The notes: generated by a model from the sequence alone, not told the origin. 64,000 nt of DNA from Streptomyces sp. CB02261 (GCF_001905665.1 NZ_LIVX01000004.1:207497-271496); one strand, 5' to 3'; shown: positions 40,882 through 49,529, numbered from the stretch's first letter. Program-made: numbers and translations.

Positions 40882-41856
40882 TCAGCCGGCGGCGCGCGCG
40901 GCCATGCGTGCCTTGCGGGCCGCGAGCTTCTCGTCGAACTTGCTGGCCTCGCTGTCGAGCCCGTTCATGTACAGGCCCAGCTCCTCCTGCGCCTGCAGGC
41001 CGTCCGGACCGAGTCCCTCGATCTGGAGGACCTTGAGGAAGCGCAGGACGGGCTGGAGGACGTCGTCGTGGTGGATGCGCATGTTGTAGATCTCGCCGAT
41101 CGCCATCTGCGCCGCCGCCCGCTCGAAGCCGGGCATGCCGTGTCCGGGCATCCGGAAGTTGACCACCACGTCCCGCACGGCCTGCATGGTCAGGTCGGGG
41201 GCCAGCTCGAAGGCCGCACCCAGCAGGTTGCGGTAGAAGACCATGTGCAGGTTCTCGTCGGTGGCGATGCGGGCGAGCATCCGGTCGCAGACCGGGTCGC
41301 CGGACTGGTGGCCGGTGTTCCGGTGCGAGATGCGGGTCGCGAGCTCCTGGAAGGCGACGTACGCCACGGAGTGCAGCATCGAGTGCCGGTTGTCGGACTC
41401 GAAGCCCTCGCTCATGTGCGCCATCCGGAACTGCTCCAGCTTGTCCGGGTCGACGGCGCGCGAGGCGAGCAGGTAGTCGCGCATCACGATGCCGTGGCGG
41501 CCCTCCTCGGCGGTCCAGCGGTGCACCCAGGTGCCCCAGGCGCCGTCGCGGCCGAAGAGGCTGGCGATCTCGTGGTGGTAGCTCGGGAGGTTGTCCTCGG
41601 TGAGCAGGTTGACGACGAGGGCGATCTTGCCGATGTCGGTCACCTTCGACTGCGACGGGTCCCAGGCCTCGCCGTCCTCGAAGAGACCGGGGAAGTTCCG
41701 GGCGTCGGACCACGGCACGTACTCGTGCGGCATCCAGTCCTTGGTGACCTTGAGGTGCCGGTTGAGCTCCTTCTCCACGACCTCTTCGAGCGCGAAGAGG
41801 AGCCGGGCGTCGGTCCACTCTGCCGAGCTGTTGAGGTGGGGAGAGGTGAGCGTCAC
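40882..41856 (-). CDS. Acyl-ACP desaturase (soluble di-iron)
   Basis: A 324-residue stearoyl-ACP desaturase-type enzyme that introduces a double bond in acyl chains. The di-iron ligands are visible: E87 (TEDNLP), E117/E118 with H121 (EEGRH), E171 (FQEL) and E201 with H204 (DENLH). It matches the DesA1/DesA2-like proteins of mycobacteria and streptomycetes. GTG 41856. A double TACG-N4-CGTA site is located 42-75 bases upstream, probably a TetR-type operator linking it to membrane lipid control. Confidence 0.93.
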   Translation of the reverse strand: MTLTSPHLNSSAEWTDARLLFALEEVVEKELNRHLKVTKDWMPHEYVPWSDARNFPGLFEDGEAWDPSQSKVTDIGKIALVVNLLTEDNLPSYHHEIASLFGRDGAWGTWVHRWTAEEGRHGIVMRDYLLASRAVDPDKLEQFRMAHMSEGFESDNRHSMLHSVAYVAFQELATRISHRNTGHQSGDPVCDRMLARIATDENLHMVFYRNLLGAAFELAPDLTMQAVRDVVVNFRMPGHGMPGFERAAAQMAIGEIYNMRIHHDDVLQPVLRFLKVLQIEGLGPDGLQAQEELGLYMNGLDSEASKFDEKLAARKARMAARAAG

Positions 41857-41896
41857 GGAGACTCCTGGGGACGGAGGGAAGCGGCATACGGAAATA

Positions 41897-41930
41897 CCTA
41901 CGGATTCGTAGGTTACGAAACCGTAGGTTA
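41897..41930. promoter_or_regulatory. Paired operator sites before the desaturase gene
   Basis: Two TACG-N4-CGTA motifs (41899-41910, spacer GATT; 41914-41925, spacer AAAC) lie exactly 15 bases apart. The first is extended to CCTACG...CGTAGG. The 9-base CGTAGGTTA also repeats at 41907 and 41922. This is the shape of tandem TetR-type operators. Confidence 0.65.
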
Positions 41931-42134
41931 AGCCTCCGTAAGGCGTCGGCCAAGCCCGTCCCGGGCGATGTCCGATTACGTTCCGTTATGCCCGCTGCTC
42001 GGGTGGGGGGACGGAGACGCAGGTCACGTCCTGTGCGACACCCCGGCACTCTCCGTTTCGCTACACAGCGCAGATGCCCGACGGCTCGGTGTGGTGCCCG
42101 GCGGCGTCGGCCCCCGGGCGTTGGCACCGCACCT

Positions 42135-43784
42135 CTACCGCCCCTGGACCACGCCCGCCGTCCCCCGCACCTCCTCCTCCGTCGTCGACCGCAGCTCACC
42201 GTCGAGCAGCAGCCAGCGGGTGATCCCGAGCGACTCCAGGAACGTCACGTCGTGGCTCGCCACGATCAGCGCGCCCTCGTACGCGTCGAGGGCCGCCGTC
42301 AGCTTCCGTACCGAAGCCATGTCCAGGTTGTTGGTCGGCTCGTCCAGCATCAGCAGCTGCGGAGCCGGCTCCGCGAGGAGCAGCGCCGCGAGCGTCGCCC
42401 GGAACCGCTCCCCGCCCGACAGGGTGCCCACGGGCTGATCCGCCCGCGCCCCCCGGAACAGGAACCGTGCCAGCCGGGCCCTGATCGCGTTCCCCGTCGC
42501 CGTGGGCGCGAACCGGGCCACGTTCTCCGCCACGCTCAGCCCGTCGTCGAGGACGTCGAGCCGCTGCGGCAGGAAGCGGAGCGGCACCCGTGCCTCCACC
42601 TCGCCCGACAGTGGCCCCAGCTCCCCGGCGATCGTCCGGAGCAGGGTCGTCTTCCCGGCGCCGTTCCGGCCGACCAGCGCGATCCGCTCCGGGCCGCGCA
42701 GCTCGAACTCGCCGTGCACCCGGGCCCCGTACAGCAGTTCCAGATCCCGCAGGAGCAGCACCTCGCGGCCCGGCGGCACCGAGGTGCGCGGCAGCTCGAC
42801 CCGGATCTCGTCGTCCTCCCGCACCGCCTCCACGGCCGCGTCGAGCCGCTCCCGGGCCTCCGAGAGCCGCTCCGTGTGCAGCGCGCGGTGCTTGCCGGCC
42901 GAGACCTGCGCCTCGCTCTTCCGGTTGTTCGCGACGATCTTCGGCACGACCTTGTTCTCGAAGCTCTTCTGCGCGTACCGCCTGCGACGGGCCAGTTTCT
43001 GCTGCGAGTCCATCAGTTCCCGCTTCTGGCGCTGCACATCGGCCTCGGCTACCCGCACCATCCGCTCCGCCGCCTCCTGTTCGGCCGCGAGTGCCTCCTC
43101 GTAGGCGGACCAGGCGCCGCCGTACCAGGTGACGGCGCCGTCCCGCAGATCGGCGATCTGGTCGACGCGCTCCAGGAGTTCACGGTCGTGGCTGACCACG
43201 ACCAGGACCCCGGACCAGCGCTCCACCGCCTCGTACAGCCGCGCCCGGGCATGCCGGTCGAGGTTGTTCGTCGGCTCGTCGAGCAGCAGGACGTCGGGCC
43301 GGGCGAGCAGCAGCGCGGCGAGGCGCAGCAGGACGGACTCGCCGCCCGAGACCTCGCCGACGGTGCGGTCGAGACCGACGCCGTCGAGCCCGAGCTGGTC
43401 GAGGGTGGCGCGGGCCCGCTCCTCCACGTCCCAGTCGTCGGCCAGGGTGGTGAAGTGCTCCTCCGCCGGGTCCCCCGACTCGATGGCGTGCAGGGCCGTC
43501 CGCTTCGCGGCGATGCCCAGGATCTCGTCCACCCTGCGTGAGGTGTCCAGGACCAGGTTCTGCGGGAGGTAGCCGAGTTCGCCGGTGACCCGGACGGTGC
43601 CGGACGCCGGGGTCAGCTCACCCGCGATCAGCTTCAGGAGCGTGGACTTGCCGGAGCCGTTGAGTCCGACGAGCCCCGTACGGCCGGGGCCGACCGTGAG
43701 GCGGAAGTCGTCGAGGACCTCGGTGCCGTCCGGCCAGGAGAAGGAGACGGAGGTACAGGTGATGAACGTGGGGTGATGCGCCAT
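42135..43784 (-). CDS. ABC-F ATPase (ribosome protection or translation factor type)
   Basis: The 549-residue protein has two ABC ATPase domains and no membrane span. Walker A motifs are GLNGSGKST (residues 39-47) and GRNGAGKTT; signature motifs VSGGES and LSGGERF; Walker B regions LLLDEPTNNLD twice, each followed by an SHD. Between the domains is an Arg/Lys/Gln-rich linker, as in ABC-F proteins that act on the ribosome. GGAGG lies 5 bases before ATG 43784. A long leader of 258 bases precedes it, with an open frame extending in phase for 45 codons. Confidence 0.92.
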   Translation of the reverse strand: MAHHPTFITCTSVSFSWPDGTEVLDDFRLTVGPGRTGLVGLNGSGKSTLLKLIAGELTPASGTVRVTGELGYLPQNLVLDTSRRVDEILGIAAKRTALHAIESGDPAEEHFTTLADDWDVEERARATLDQLGLDGVGLDRTVGEVSGGESVLLRLAALLLARPDVLLLDEPTNNLDRHARARLYEAVERWSGVLVVVSHDRELLERVDQIADLRDGAVTWYGGAWSAYEEALAAEQEAAERMVRVAEADVQRQKRELMDSQQKLARRRRYAQKSFENKVVPKIVANNRKSEAQVSAGKHRALHTERLSEARERLDAAVEAVREDDEIRVELPRTSVPPGREVLLLRDLELLYGARVHGEFELRGPERIALVGRNGAGKTTLLRTIAGELGPLSGEVEARVPLRFLPQRLDVLDDGLSVAENVARFAPTATGNAIRARLARFLFRGARADQPVGTLSGGERFRATLAALLLAEPAPQLLMLDEPTNNLDMASVRKLTAALDAYEGALIVASHDVTFLESLGITRWLLLDGELRSTTEEEVRGTAGVVQGR

Positions 43785-44042
43785 GGGGGCCTCCCGGGTG
43801 CGCGAGCGCGAGCGTGACTGGATGCGACGCGTGGAGACACCGGGGCGCGGGCGGTAGAAGTACGGCTCGTACGCCGAGGTAGAGAACGGCACACGCGGCA
43901 CAGGGGGCACGCGCGGCACGGTGTCTCAAGCCTCAGACGAGCAACGTCCTTCTCCGATCAGACGACGACTAGGTCGACACCGACCGTACGCATCGGCGCG
44001 GGAGGGCGGCAACCGATTTACGGGGGTGGGCCTCGGACCTCG
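43785..44042 (-). promoter_or_regulatory. Leader of the ABC-F gene with an in-phase upstream frame
   Basis: From GTG 43919 to the ABC-F start, the sequence reads in the same frame without a stop, encoding a Pro/Arg/Ser-rich stretch with the aromatic run AYEPYFYRPRP. Upstream frames before antibiotic-related ABC-F genes often work in attenuation. It may alternatively be part of a longer N-terminus. The remainder up to the SsgA-like gene has no gene. Confidence 0.4.
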
Positions 44043-44459
44043 TCACGGGTGCCCGTGCAGCAGCTTCGCCAGGTCCTCGTCCCAGTCCAGGTAGCGGTGC
44101 TCGCGGCCCGTCGGCACCAGGTGCTGCGAGCGCTCCAGGAAGCGGCGCAGCTCCGAGGTCCGCACATGGACCATGGCCACCCCCTCGGGGGCGTGGAACT
44201 CGACCACCGTGCGGTCGTACCCGTACGGACGCAGACGTACGTCGCCGTCCCCGGCCGGGCGCTCGACGCCCTGGACCAGCAGCTCGCGCGCGAAGGCCCA
44301 GGAGACCTCGACGCCCTCGAGGGTCGCGCGCGGCGGGAAGGCCATGGTCACCGCGTACGGGTCCTCACGGTCGTACCGCAGGGTGGCGGGGACCGTCTCC
44401 ATCCGCGGAGTGGATGCGACCATTCGTGCCTCAACGGCTTGTTCGATGACGGCGGACAA
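44043..44459 (-). CDS. SsgA-like (SALP) sporulation/cell division protein
   Basis: The 138-residue protein matches the SsgA-like family, unique to morphologically complex actinomycetes: ATLRYDREDPYAVTMAFP, VSWAFARELLVQGV and LRRFLERSQHLVPTGREH. SALPs guide septum placement and cell wall remodelling at sporulation. The start is TTG 44459, since GAGAGGAG lies 6 bases before it; ATG 44423 is inside the conserved region. It precedes the ABC-F gene leader in the same orientation. Confidence 0.9.
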   Translation of the reverse strand: MSAVIEQAVEARMVASTPRMETVPATLRYDREDPYAVTMAFPPRATLEGVEVSWAFARELLVQGVERPAGDGDVRLRPYGYDRTVVEFHAPEGVAMVHVRTSELRRFLERSQHLVPTGREHRYLDWDEDLAKLLHGHP

Positions 44460-44839
44460 GACCGGCTCCTCTCACGCGGGCTTCGGATCCTGTGCGTCTC
44501 CCCGACACCGGGGCACCTGACACCTGGCAAGACGAGCGAGGCGGCCGGAACGTGCACTCGGGACCCACGTGAGTTGCGTCACCGACCCGGCGGGTTCGAG
44601 CCCGTCACGGAGAGGAGTCGCAGGTCGACGCGGTGGGGGTACGCCGGCGGCGGGTTCGGCGGACGCCTCGGCGCGGGCGGAGTACGGCTGAATCCCCGAG
44701 GCCCGGCGGCCGTGCGGTGTCGCCCGCGGGGAGCTATCGGCGCGGCGCGAAGGTGACGCGGTCGCCGCCGGCCCCGGGCAACTCGCCCTGGGAAAGGCGC
44801 CCTGGACGCGGGCGGCCCGGGGTACTAGCTTCCGGCGCC
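44460..44839. other. Intergenic region with divergent promoters, no gene seen
   Basis: The 380 bases between the SsgA-like start and the Ycf48-like gene are GC-rich. I see no credible small gene. A TTCGAG-like T-arm (GGGTTCGAGCCC near 44593) is present, but no acceptor stem can be found, so it is not a tRNA. Confidence 0.6.
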
Positions 44840-45967
44840 ATGACGTCCATGGGAAAGACGAGACGAATGATGTCGGTGGGGCTCGTCGGGGCGGCGCTCG
44901 CGCTGACCCTGACCTCCCCGGCGCGCGCCGGGGAGACCCCCGCGGCCGCGAGCGACGGCCGGACGGCGACGACCGAACGGCTCACGACAGGCTGGCAGTT
45001 GACGCAGACCGGGACCGAAGCCCGCTTCCGCGGCCTCGCGCCGGTCGACCGCAGGACCGCCTGGGCGGCCGGCTCCCGGGGCACGGTGCTGCGCACCACC
45101 GACGGCGGCAGAAGCTGGCGAAACGTCTCGCCACCCGGTGCGGCCGAGCTGGAACTCCGTGATGTGGAGGCCTTCGACGCCCGCCGGGCCGTCGTCCTCG
45201 CCATCGGGGAGGGCGAGGCCTCGCGGGTGCTGCGCACCGAGGACGGCGGAGCCACCTGGACCGAGTCCTTCCGCAACACCGATCCGCGCGCGTTCTACGA
45301 CTGCATGACGTTCTTCGACCGCCGCCACGGACTCGCCATGAGCGACCCCGTCGACGGGAAGTACCGCATCCTCTCCACCCGCGACGGCGGCCGGTCCTGG
45401 GAGGTGCTGCCGAGCGCCGGGATGCCGGACGCGCTCCCCGGCGAGGCGGGCTTCGCGGCGAGCGGCCAGTGCCTGGTGTCGGCCGGGCCCCGGGACGTGT
45501 GGCTGGCGACGGGCGGCGGGGCCACCGCGCGCGTGCTCCACTCCGCCGACCGGGGGCTGACCTGGACCGCGACCGTCTCCCCCGTCCCGGCCGGGGACCC
45601 CGCCCGTGGCGTCTTCGGGCTCGCCTTCCGCGACCGCGCGCACGGCATCGCCGTCGGCGGCGACTACCGCAAGGACCAGCCGTCCCCGCGGGCCGCCGCG
45701 GTCACCCGTGACGGCGGCCGCACCTGGCGCGCCTCGGCCACGCCTCCGCCCGCGTACCGCTCCGGCGTCGCCTGGCTGCCGCACAGCCGCAGCGCGGCAC
45801 TCGCCGTCGGCCCGACCGGCACGGACCTGACCACCGACGGCGGCCGCACGTGGCGCACGATCGACACCGGCTCGTACGACACGGTGTCCTGCACCCCCGA
45901 CGGCTCCTGCTGGGCCTCGGGCGAGAAGGGCCGGATCGCGGTGGCGACCCGCCCGGGCAGGTCCTAG
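44840..45967 (+). CDS. Secreted Ycf48/BNR-repeat beta-propeller protein
   Basis: A 375-residue protein. It has a signal peptide (about 1-30, VGLVGAALALTLTSPARAGE) and several bladed repeats with the Asp-box signature (RTTDGGRSWRN, RTEDGGATWTE, STRDGGRSWEV, TRDGGRTWRA, TTDGGRTWRT), which form a beta-propeller as in Ycf48/HCF136 and sialidases. No sialidase catalytic set is visible, so a binding or scaffold role outside the cell is likely. ATG 44840. Confidence 0.88.
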   Translation: MTSMGKTRRMMSVGLVGAALALTLTSPARAGETPAAASDGRTATTERLTTGWQLTQTGTEARFRGLAPVDRRTAWAAGSRGTVLRTTDGGRSWRNVSPPGAAELELRDVEAFDARRAVVLAIGEGEASRVLRTEDGGATWTESFRNTDPRAFYDCMTFFDRRHGLAMSDPVDGKYRILSTRDGGRSWEVLPSAGMPDALPGEAGFAASGQCLVSAGPRDVWLATGGGATARVLHSADRGLTWTATVSPVPAGDPARGVFGLAFRDRAHGIAVGGDYRKDQPSPRAAAVTRDGGRTWRASATPPPAYRSGVAWLPHSRSAALAVGPTGTDLTTDGGRTWRTIDTGSYDTVSCTPDGSCWASGEKGRIAVATRPGRS

Positions 45968-46013
45968 GAGGAGTCCGGGAGCAGCGCCTTCCGTCCGCAG
46001 AGCCGGACGCCCC

Positions 46014-46313
46014 CTAGGAGGGCAGCCGCTCCCGGTACGCGGCGAGGTCATCGGCCGTCTTGGTCGCGTAGAACTCCGTGATCCGGTACGCGCACACGCC
46101 CTCGACGCTGAAGGGGTCGGCCGCGACGATCTTCTCGATCTCCGCGCGGTCGACCCCGGCGGCCAGGATCACCCCGCCGTCACGGGGGTTCTTGCGCCCC
46201 GAGGCGACGATCACGCCCGCGGCGTACTGCGCGTCGAGCCACTCGATGTGCGCGTCGAGCAGCGCGTCGACCCGTTCGACGGGCGCGGTGTAGGTCAATT
46301 CCAGTACGAACAT
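46014..46313 (-). CDS. YciI-family protein
   Basis: A 99-residue ferredoxin-like-fold protein of the YCII family. Visible are the N-terminal beta-strand FVLELTY, H22 (DAHIEWLD) and the conserved D-P-F motif (AADPFSVEGVCAYRITEF). YciI proteins bind or transform small halogenated or lactone-like compounds, but activity has been shown only for a few. ATG 46313. It is divergent from the endonuclease V gene, which starts 70 bases away. Confidence 0.9.
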   Translation of the reverse strand: MFVLELTYTAPVERVDALLDAHIEWLDAQYAAGVIVASGRKNPRDGGVILAAGVDRAEIEKIVAADPFSVEGVCAYRITEFYATKTADDLAAYRERLPS

Positions 46314-46382
46314 GATCGCCAGGCTACCCGGTGCCCTCCGGCGGGAGGCCGGTCCACGGGCGCGCATAGGGTGGCCCGCATC

Positions 46383-47078
46383 ATGACGATCATCGAGATT
46401 CCGGCGGGCTGGCCCGCCGACGAGAGCGCCGCCCGAGCCGTCCAGCAGGAGCTGCGGGGACGCCTCGTGCGCGACGAGGAGGGGCCCGCGGCCGGCGAAG
46501 GGCATGTCACGGGGCTCGACGTGGCCTACGACGACGAGCGCGATCTCGTCGCCGCGGCGGCCGTCGTCCTCGACGCGCGGACCCACCAGGTGGTGGAGGA
46601 GGCCACCGCGGTCGGCCGGGTCTCGTTCCCGTACGTCCCCGGACTCCTCGCCTTCCGCGAGATCCCGACCGTCCTCGCCGCGCTCGACCGCCTCTCCGCC
46701 GACCCCGGCCTCCTCGTCTGCGACGGCTACGGCCTCGCCCACCCCCGCCGCTTCGGGCTCGCCAGCCACCTCGGCGTGCTCACCGGCAGGCCTTCCATCG
46801 GCGTCGCGAAGAACCCCTTCACCTTCACGTACGACCAACCCGGCACGGCACGCGGCGAGTTCGCCCCGCTGCTCGCCGACGGCGAGGAGGTGGGGCGTGC
46901 CCTGCGCACCCAGGCCGGGGTGAAGCCGGTGTTCGTCTCCGTCGGCCACCGCGTCTCCCTCGCCAACGCCTGCGCCCACACCCTCCACCTCACCCCGCGC
47001 TTCCGCCAACCCGAGACCACCCGCCTCGCCGACTCCCTCTGCCGCCGCGCCCTGAAGGAGGCGCTGGGGGAGGAGTGA
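46383..47078 (+). CDS. nfi: Endonuclease V
   Basis: A 231-residue nuclease that cleaves near deoxyinosine in DNA, repairing deaminated adenine. Family motifs are present: GLDVAYDDERD with the first metal aspartate near 46, RVSFPYVPGLLAFREIP, VCDGYGLAHPRRFGLASHLG and VSVGHRVSLANA. The start ATG 46383 is close to a weak upstream purine run. A small membrane protein gene follows 62 bases downstream. Confidence 0.93.
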   Translation: MTIIEIPAGWPADESAARAVQQELRGRLVRDEEGPAAGEGHVTGLDVAYDDERDLVAAAAVVLDARTHQVVEEATAVGRVSFPYVPGLLAFREIPTVLAALDRLSADPGLLVCDGYGLAHPRRFGLASHLGVLTGRPSIGVAKNPFTFTYDQPGTARGEFAPLLADGEEVGRALRTQAGVKPVFVSVGHRVSLANACAHTLHLTPRFRQPETTRLADSLCRRALKEALGEE

Positions 47079-47140
47079 GCTGCGCGGGCGCCTCACCCCT
47101 CGGGCTGGCCGGCGACGGTGAGGGGCAGCACACTGAGCGC

Positions 47141-47428
47141 ATGCGCTATGAGACGAGGACCGAGAGAGCCAGGCTCCGGGCCGTGCAGGCCCTCATCACG
47201 CTGGCCGCCCTCGTCGCCTCGCCCGTTCTGCTGCTGGCAGGAGCGCCGATCCGGCGCCGCTACCTGCGCCACATCTCCCGCGACGGGGCCCCGCTCCTCG
47301 TCGACAAGCCGCGGGGCTGGGTCAGCGTCCACTACTTCGTGGTCATGCACCCTCTTCTCGACGCGCTCTGCCGGCCCACCGAGTGGCTCGCCCGCCTCTT
47401 CGCACGCCGAGGTTCGACGACAAGCTGA
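47141..47428 (+). CDS. Small membrane protein (95 aa)
   Basis: ATG 47141 opens a 95-residue frame with one clear hydrophobic segment (about 16-33: QALITLAALVASPVLLLAG), then RRR residues and a soluble part with the pattern GWVSVHYFVVMHPLLDALC. No family is recognised. A GTG at 47075 overlapping the endonuclease V stop is in the same frame, so the protein may be longer and coupled to that gene. Confidence 0.55.
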   Translation: MRYETRTERARLRAVQALITLAALVASPVLLLAGAPIRRRYLRHISRDGAPLLVDKPRGWVSVHYFVVMHPLLDALCRPTEWLARLFARRGSTTS

Positions 47429-47477
47429 GTACCTGTACGGATACCGGGCCGTGTGTCCGCCCGGCAGAGTGAGGTCC

Positions 47478-47612
47478 ATGACTTCACCCCTCCCCGTTCC
47501 GTCGCGCTCCGCCGGGCGCGGCCTCGACCTCGTCCTCGCCGGTGCCGGTCTCGTCGCGCTGGCCTGGGTCTGCGCCATGCTGTACGTCGTCGCCGCCTGG
47601 GTCCTCGCGTGA
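47478..47612 (+). CDS. 44-aa single-span membrane peptide coupled to the VOC gene
   Basis: ATG 47478 starts a short frame: a polar N-terminus (MTSPLPVPSRSAGRG) and one hydrophobic span (LDLVLAGAGLVALAWVCAML then YVVAAWVLA). Its TGA lies within GTGA (47609-47612), where the next gene starts, so the two look translationally coupled. Size and codon use support a real product; it is too short to classify. Confidence 0.55.
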   Translation: MTSPLPVPSRSAGRGLDLVLAGAGLVALAWVCAMLYVVAAWVLA

Positions 47613-47995
47613 TCGGGCGGCTGCGGTGCCTCGTTCTCGACTGTCCGGACGCCCGGGAACTCGCCGAGTTCTACCGGCAGTTGATCGGAGGCGAGGTGCA
47701 GGGATCCGATCCGCGGTGGGCCGTCGGCGAGGGTTCCGCCGTGCTGCGCGGCGACGCCGGACAGACCCTCGCCTTCCAGAGCGTGGCGGACCACCGCCCG
47801 CCGGTCTGGGGAGCGCCCGAGCAGCAGTTCCACCTCGACGTGCGGGTCGACGACCTGGAGGCCGCGCACAGGGCCGTCCTCGCGATCGGGGCCGTACCGC
47901 TCGGCGGGGGAGGGGTCGACGCCGGGGGCGGCGAGCCGGCCTGGCGTGTCTACGCCGACCCGGCCGGCCACCCGTTCCGCCTCGTGCGGCCCTGA
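47609..47995 (+). CDS. VOC-superfamily (glyoxalase-like) protein
   Basis: A 128-residue protein of the vicinal oxygen chelate fold: beta-alpha-beta halves LRCLVLDCPDARELAEFYRQLIGGE and FHLDVRVDDLEAAHRAVLAIGA, ending AWRVYADPAGHPFRLVRP. The family binds a divalent metal for glyoxalase, dioxygenase or antibiotic-binding functions; H in FHLDV and the final residues fit one metal site. The start GTG 47609 overlaps the stop of the 44-aa membrane peptide. Confidence 0.85.
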   Translation: MIGRLRCLVLDCPDARELAEFYRQLIGGEVQGSDPRWAVGEGSAVLRGDAGQTLAFQSVADHRPPVWGAPEQQFHLDVRVDDLEAAHRAVLAIGAVPLGGGGVDAGGGEPAWRVYADPAGHPFRLVRP

Positions 47996-48099
47996 CCTCC
48001 CACGTACCGCCGACGCGCGTCCCGTGCGGCTCGATCCGCACGCGCCCGCCCCCGCGCGGCCCTGATCCCTCCCGTACCCGCCCGTCCGTGTGGCTCCGC

Positions 48100-49410
48100 T
48101 CAGCTCCGGTGCGCCACCCGGAAGCGGATGCCCGCCGCACGGAGCCGGGTGGTGAGGGCGTCGCCCATCGCCGCCGCCGTCGTCACCTGGCCCGCCGTCT
48201 TCGGGAGCGGGTCGAAGGCCAGGCAGAGGGCCGACTCGGCGAGCATCTTGGCCGTCTCGTCGTACCCCGGGTCGCCGCCCGACACCTCGGTGAAGACCCG
48301 GCGTCCGCCGCCCTCGCCGACGAAGCGCACCGTGAACCAGCTACGGGCCCGGCGCTCCTCGGACGGACCCTGACCCGCTTGGTAACGGCCCATCAGCCAG
48401 CTCCGCACCGGAGGCAGTTGGGCCGCCGCCACGCCCGCGCCGACGGCCGCCGCGCCCCCGAGCGCCATCGGGAGCGTCTTCACGGAGGCGTAGTGCCGGT
48501 AGCGGAAGTCCGGCCCGTACCGTTCCAGGGCCGCGGCCGACCGCGCCACCACCTGCGGGTCGAGCGTCGGCAGCGGCAGCGCCCACGTCCCGGTCTCCCT
48601 GCTGAAGCGCGGTCCGCCCAGCGGGGCGCGTGCCCGGCGTGTCACCGACCGCGGTTCGTGCAGGCGGCGTTCGCGCGCCGCCCGCAGGATCTCCCGGCCC
48701 CGGCCGAACGCGGTCAGCGCGGACGCGAACGTGCCGCCGGAGAAGGTCGCCCCGGCCCGGACGAAGCCGTCGACCCGGAGCGGTACGCCCTCAGGGAGCT
48801 GCTGGACGGTGAAGTACACGCCCAGGTCGTGCGGGACGGAGTCGAAGCCGCAGGCGTGCACGATCCGGGCGCCGGTCTCCCGGGCGCGCGCGTCGTGCCG
48901 GACGTAGGTCAGGTCGACGAACTCGGCCTCGCCGGTGAGGTCCACACAGTCCGTGCCGGCCTCCGCGCAGGCGGCGACCAGCCCGTCGCCGTACCAGACG
49001 TACGGGCCGACGGTGGTGGCCACCACCCGGGTGGACTCGGCGAGTTCGCGCAGCGAGCGGGGGTCGGTGGCGTCGGCGACGACGAGCGGCAGCCCGGCGC
49101 AGTGCGGCCACCGGGCGGCGAGCCGGTCGCGCAGCGCGATGAGCCCGTCCCGGTTGCGGCCCGCGAGCGCCCAGCGGCACTCCGCGGGGGCGTGCTCGGC
49201 CAGGTACGCGGCGGTGAGCTCGCCCACGAACCCGGTCGCCCCGAACAGGACCACGTCGTACGGCCTGCCCCCGCGCTCGGCTCCGGTCCCGGCGGCCTGG
49301 GTCAAGGCCTCGGCACCCGACGCCCGCGCCCCGTCCGCCGGCGGCGCAGGCCGCCCCGGCCCCGAACCCGCTTCGTCCTCACGTCCCACGCCCGCCGCCC
49401 CTGTCTCCAT
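48100..49410 (-). CDS. Saccharopine-dehydrogenase-like / trans-acting enoyl reductase
   Basis: The 436-residue protein has a Rossmann start at about residue 55 (YDVVLFGATGFVGELTAAYLA), the GPYVWYGDGLVAACAEAGTDCVDLTGEAEFV segment and HACGFDSVPHDLGV, all typical of the saccharopine dehydrogenase NADP-binding group that includes mycobacterial Rv2449c-like and trans-acting enoyl reductases of lipid synthesis. It reduces a C=C or C=N bond; the substrate is unknown. ATG 49410 has GAGGGG nearby; ATG 49422 is an alternative. The first 45 residues are an Ala/Gly-rich tail. Confidence 0.85.
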   Translation of the reverse strand: METGAAGVGREDEAGSGPGRPAPPADGARASGAEALTQAAGTGAERGGRPYDVVLFGATGFVGELTAAYLAEHAPAECRWALAGRNRDGLIALRDRLAARWPHCAGLPLVVADATDPRSLRELAESTRVVATTVGPYVWYGDGLVAACAEAGTDCVDLTGEAEFVDLTYVRHDARARETGARIVHACGFDSVPHDLGVYFTVQQLPEGVPLRVDGFVRAGATFSGGTFASALTAFGRGREILRAARERRLHEPRSVTRRARAPLGGPRFSRETGTWALPLPTLDPQVVARSAAALERYGPDFRYRHYASVKTLPMALGGAAAVGAGVAAAQLPPVRSWLMGRYQAGQGPSEERRARSWFTVRFVGEGGGRRVFTEVSGGDPGYDETAKMLAESALCLAFDPLPKTAGQVTTAAAMGDALTTRLRAAGIRFRVAHRS

Positions 49411-49519
49411 CCAGCCCCTCATTTCGGCCGTACCGCGCCGCCGCGCGCGGTTGTCGTCGTCGGCGGAGGATAGCGGGTCCCGCGCCAGGTCCGGCCCGCG
49501 CCCCGGGCGCCGTAATTTC

Positions 49520-49529
49520 CAAGCGCTTG
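49520..49529. promoter_or_regulatory. Perfect 10-bp palindrome before the beta-oxidation operon
   Basis: CAAGCGCTTG lies 87 bases before the CoA-transferase start. It is a perfect palindrome within AT-poor sequence and could be a second regulator's site. Confidence 0.4.

Noticed and set aside
44575..44620. T-arm-like sequence GGGTTCGAGCCC suggesting a tRNA
   Set aside because: No matching acceptor stem, D-arm or anticodon loop can be found around it.
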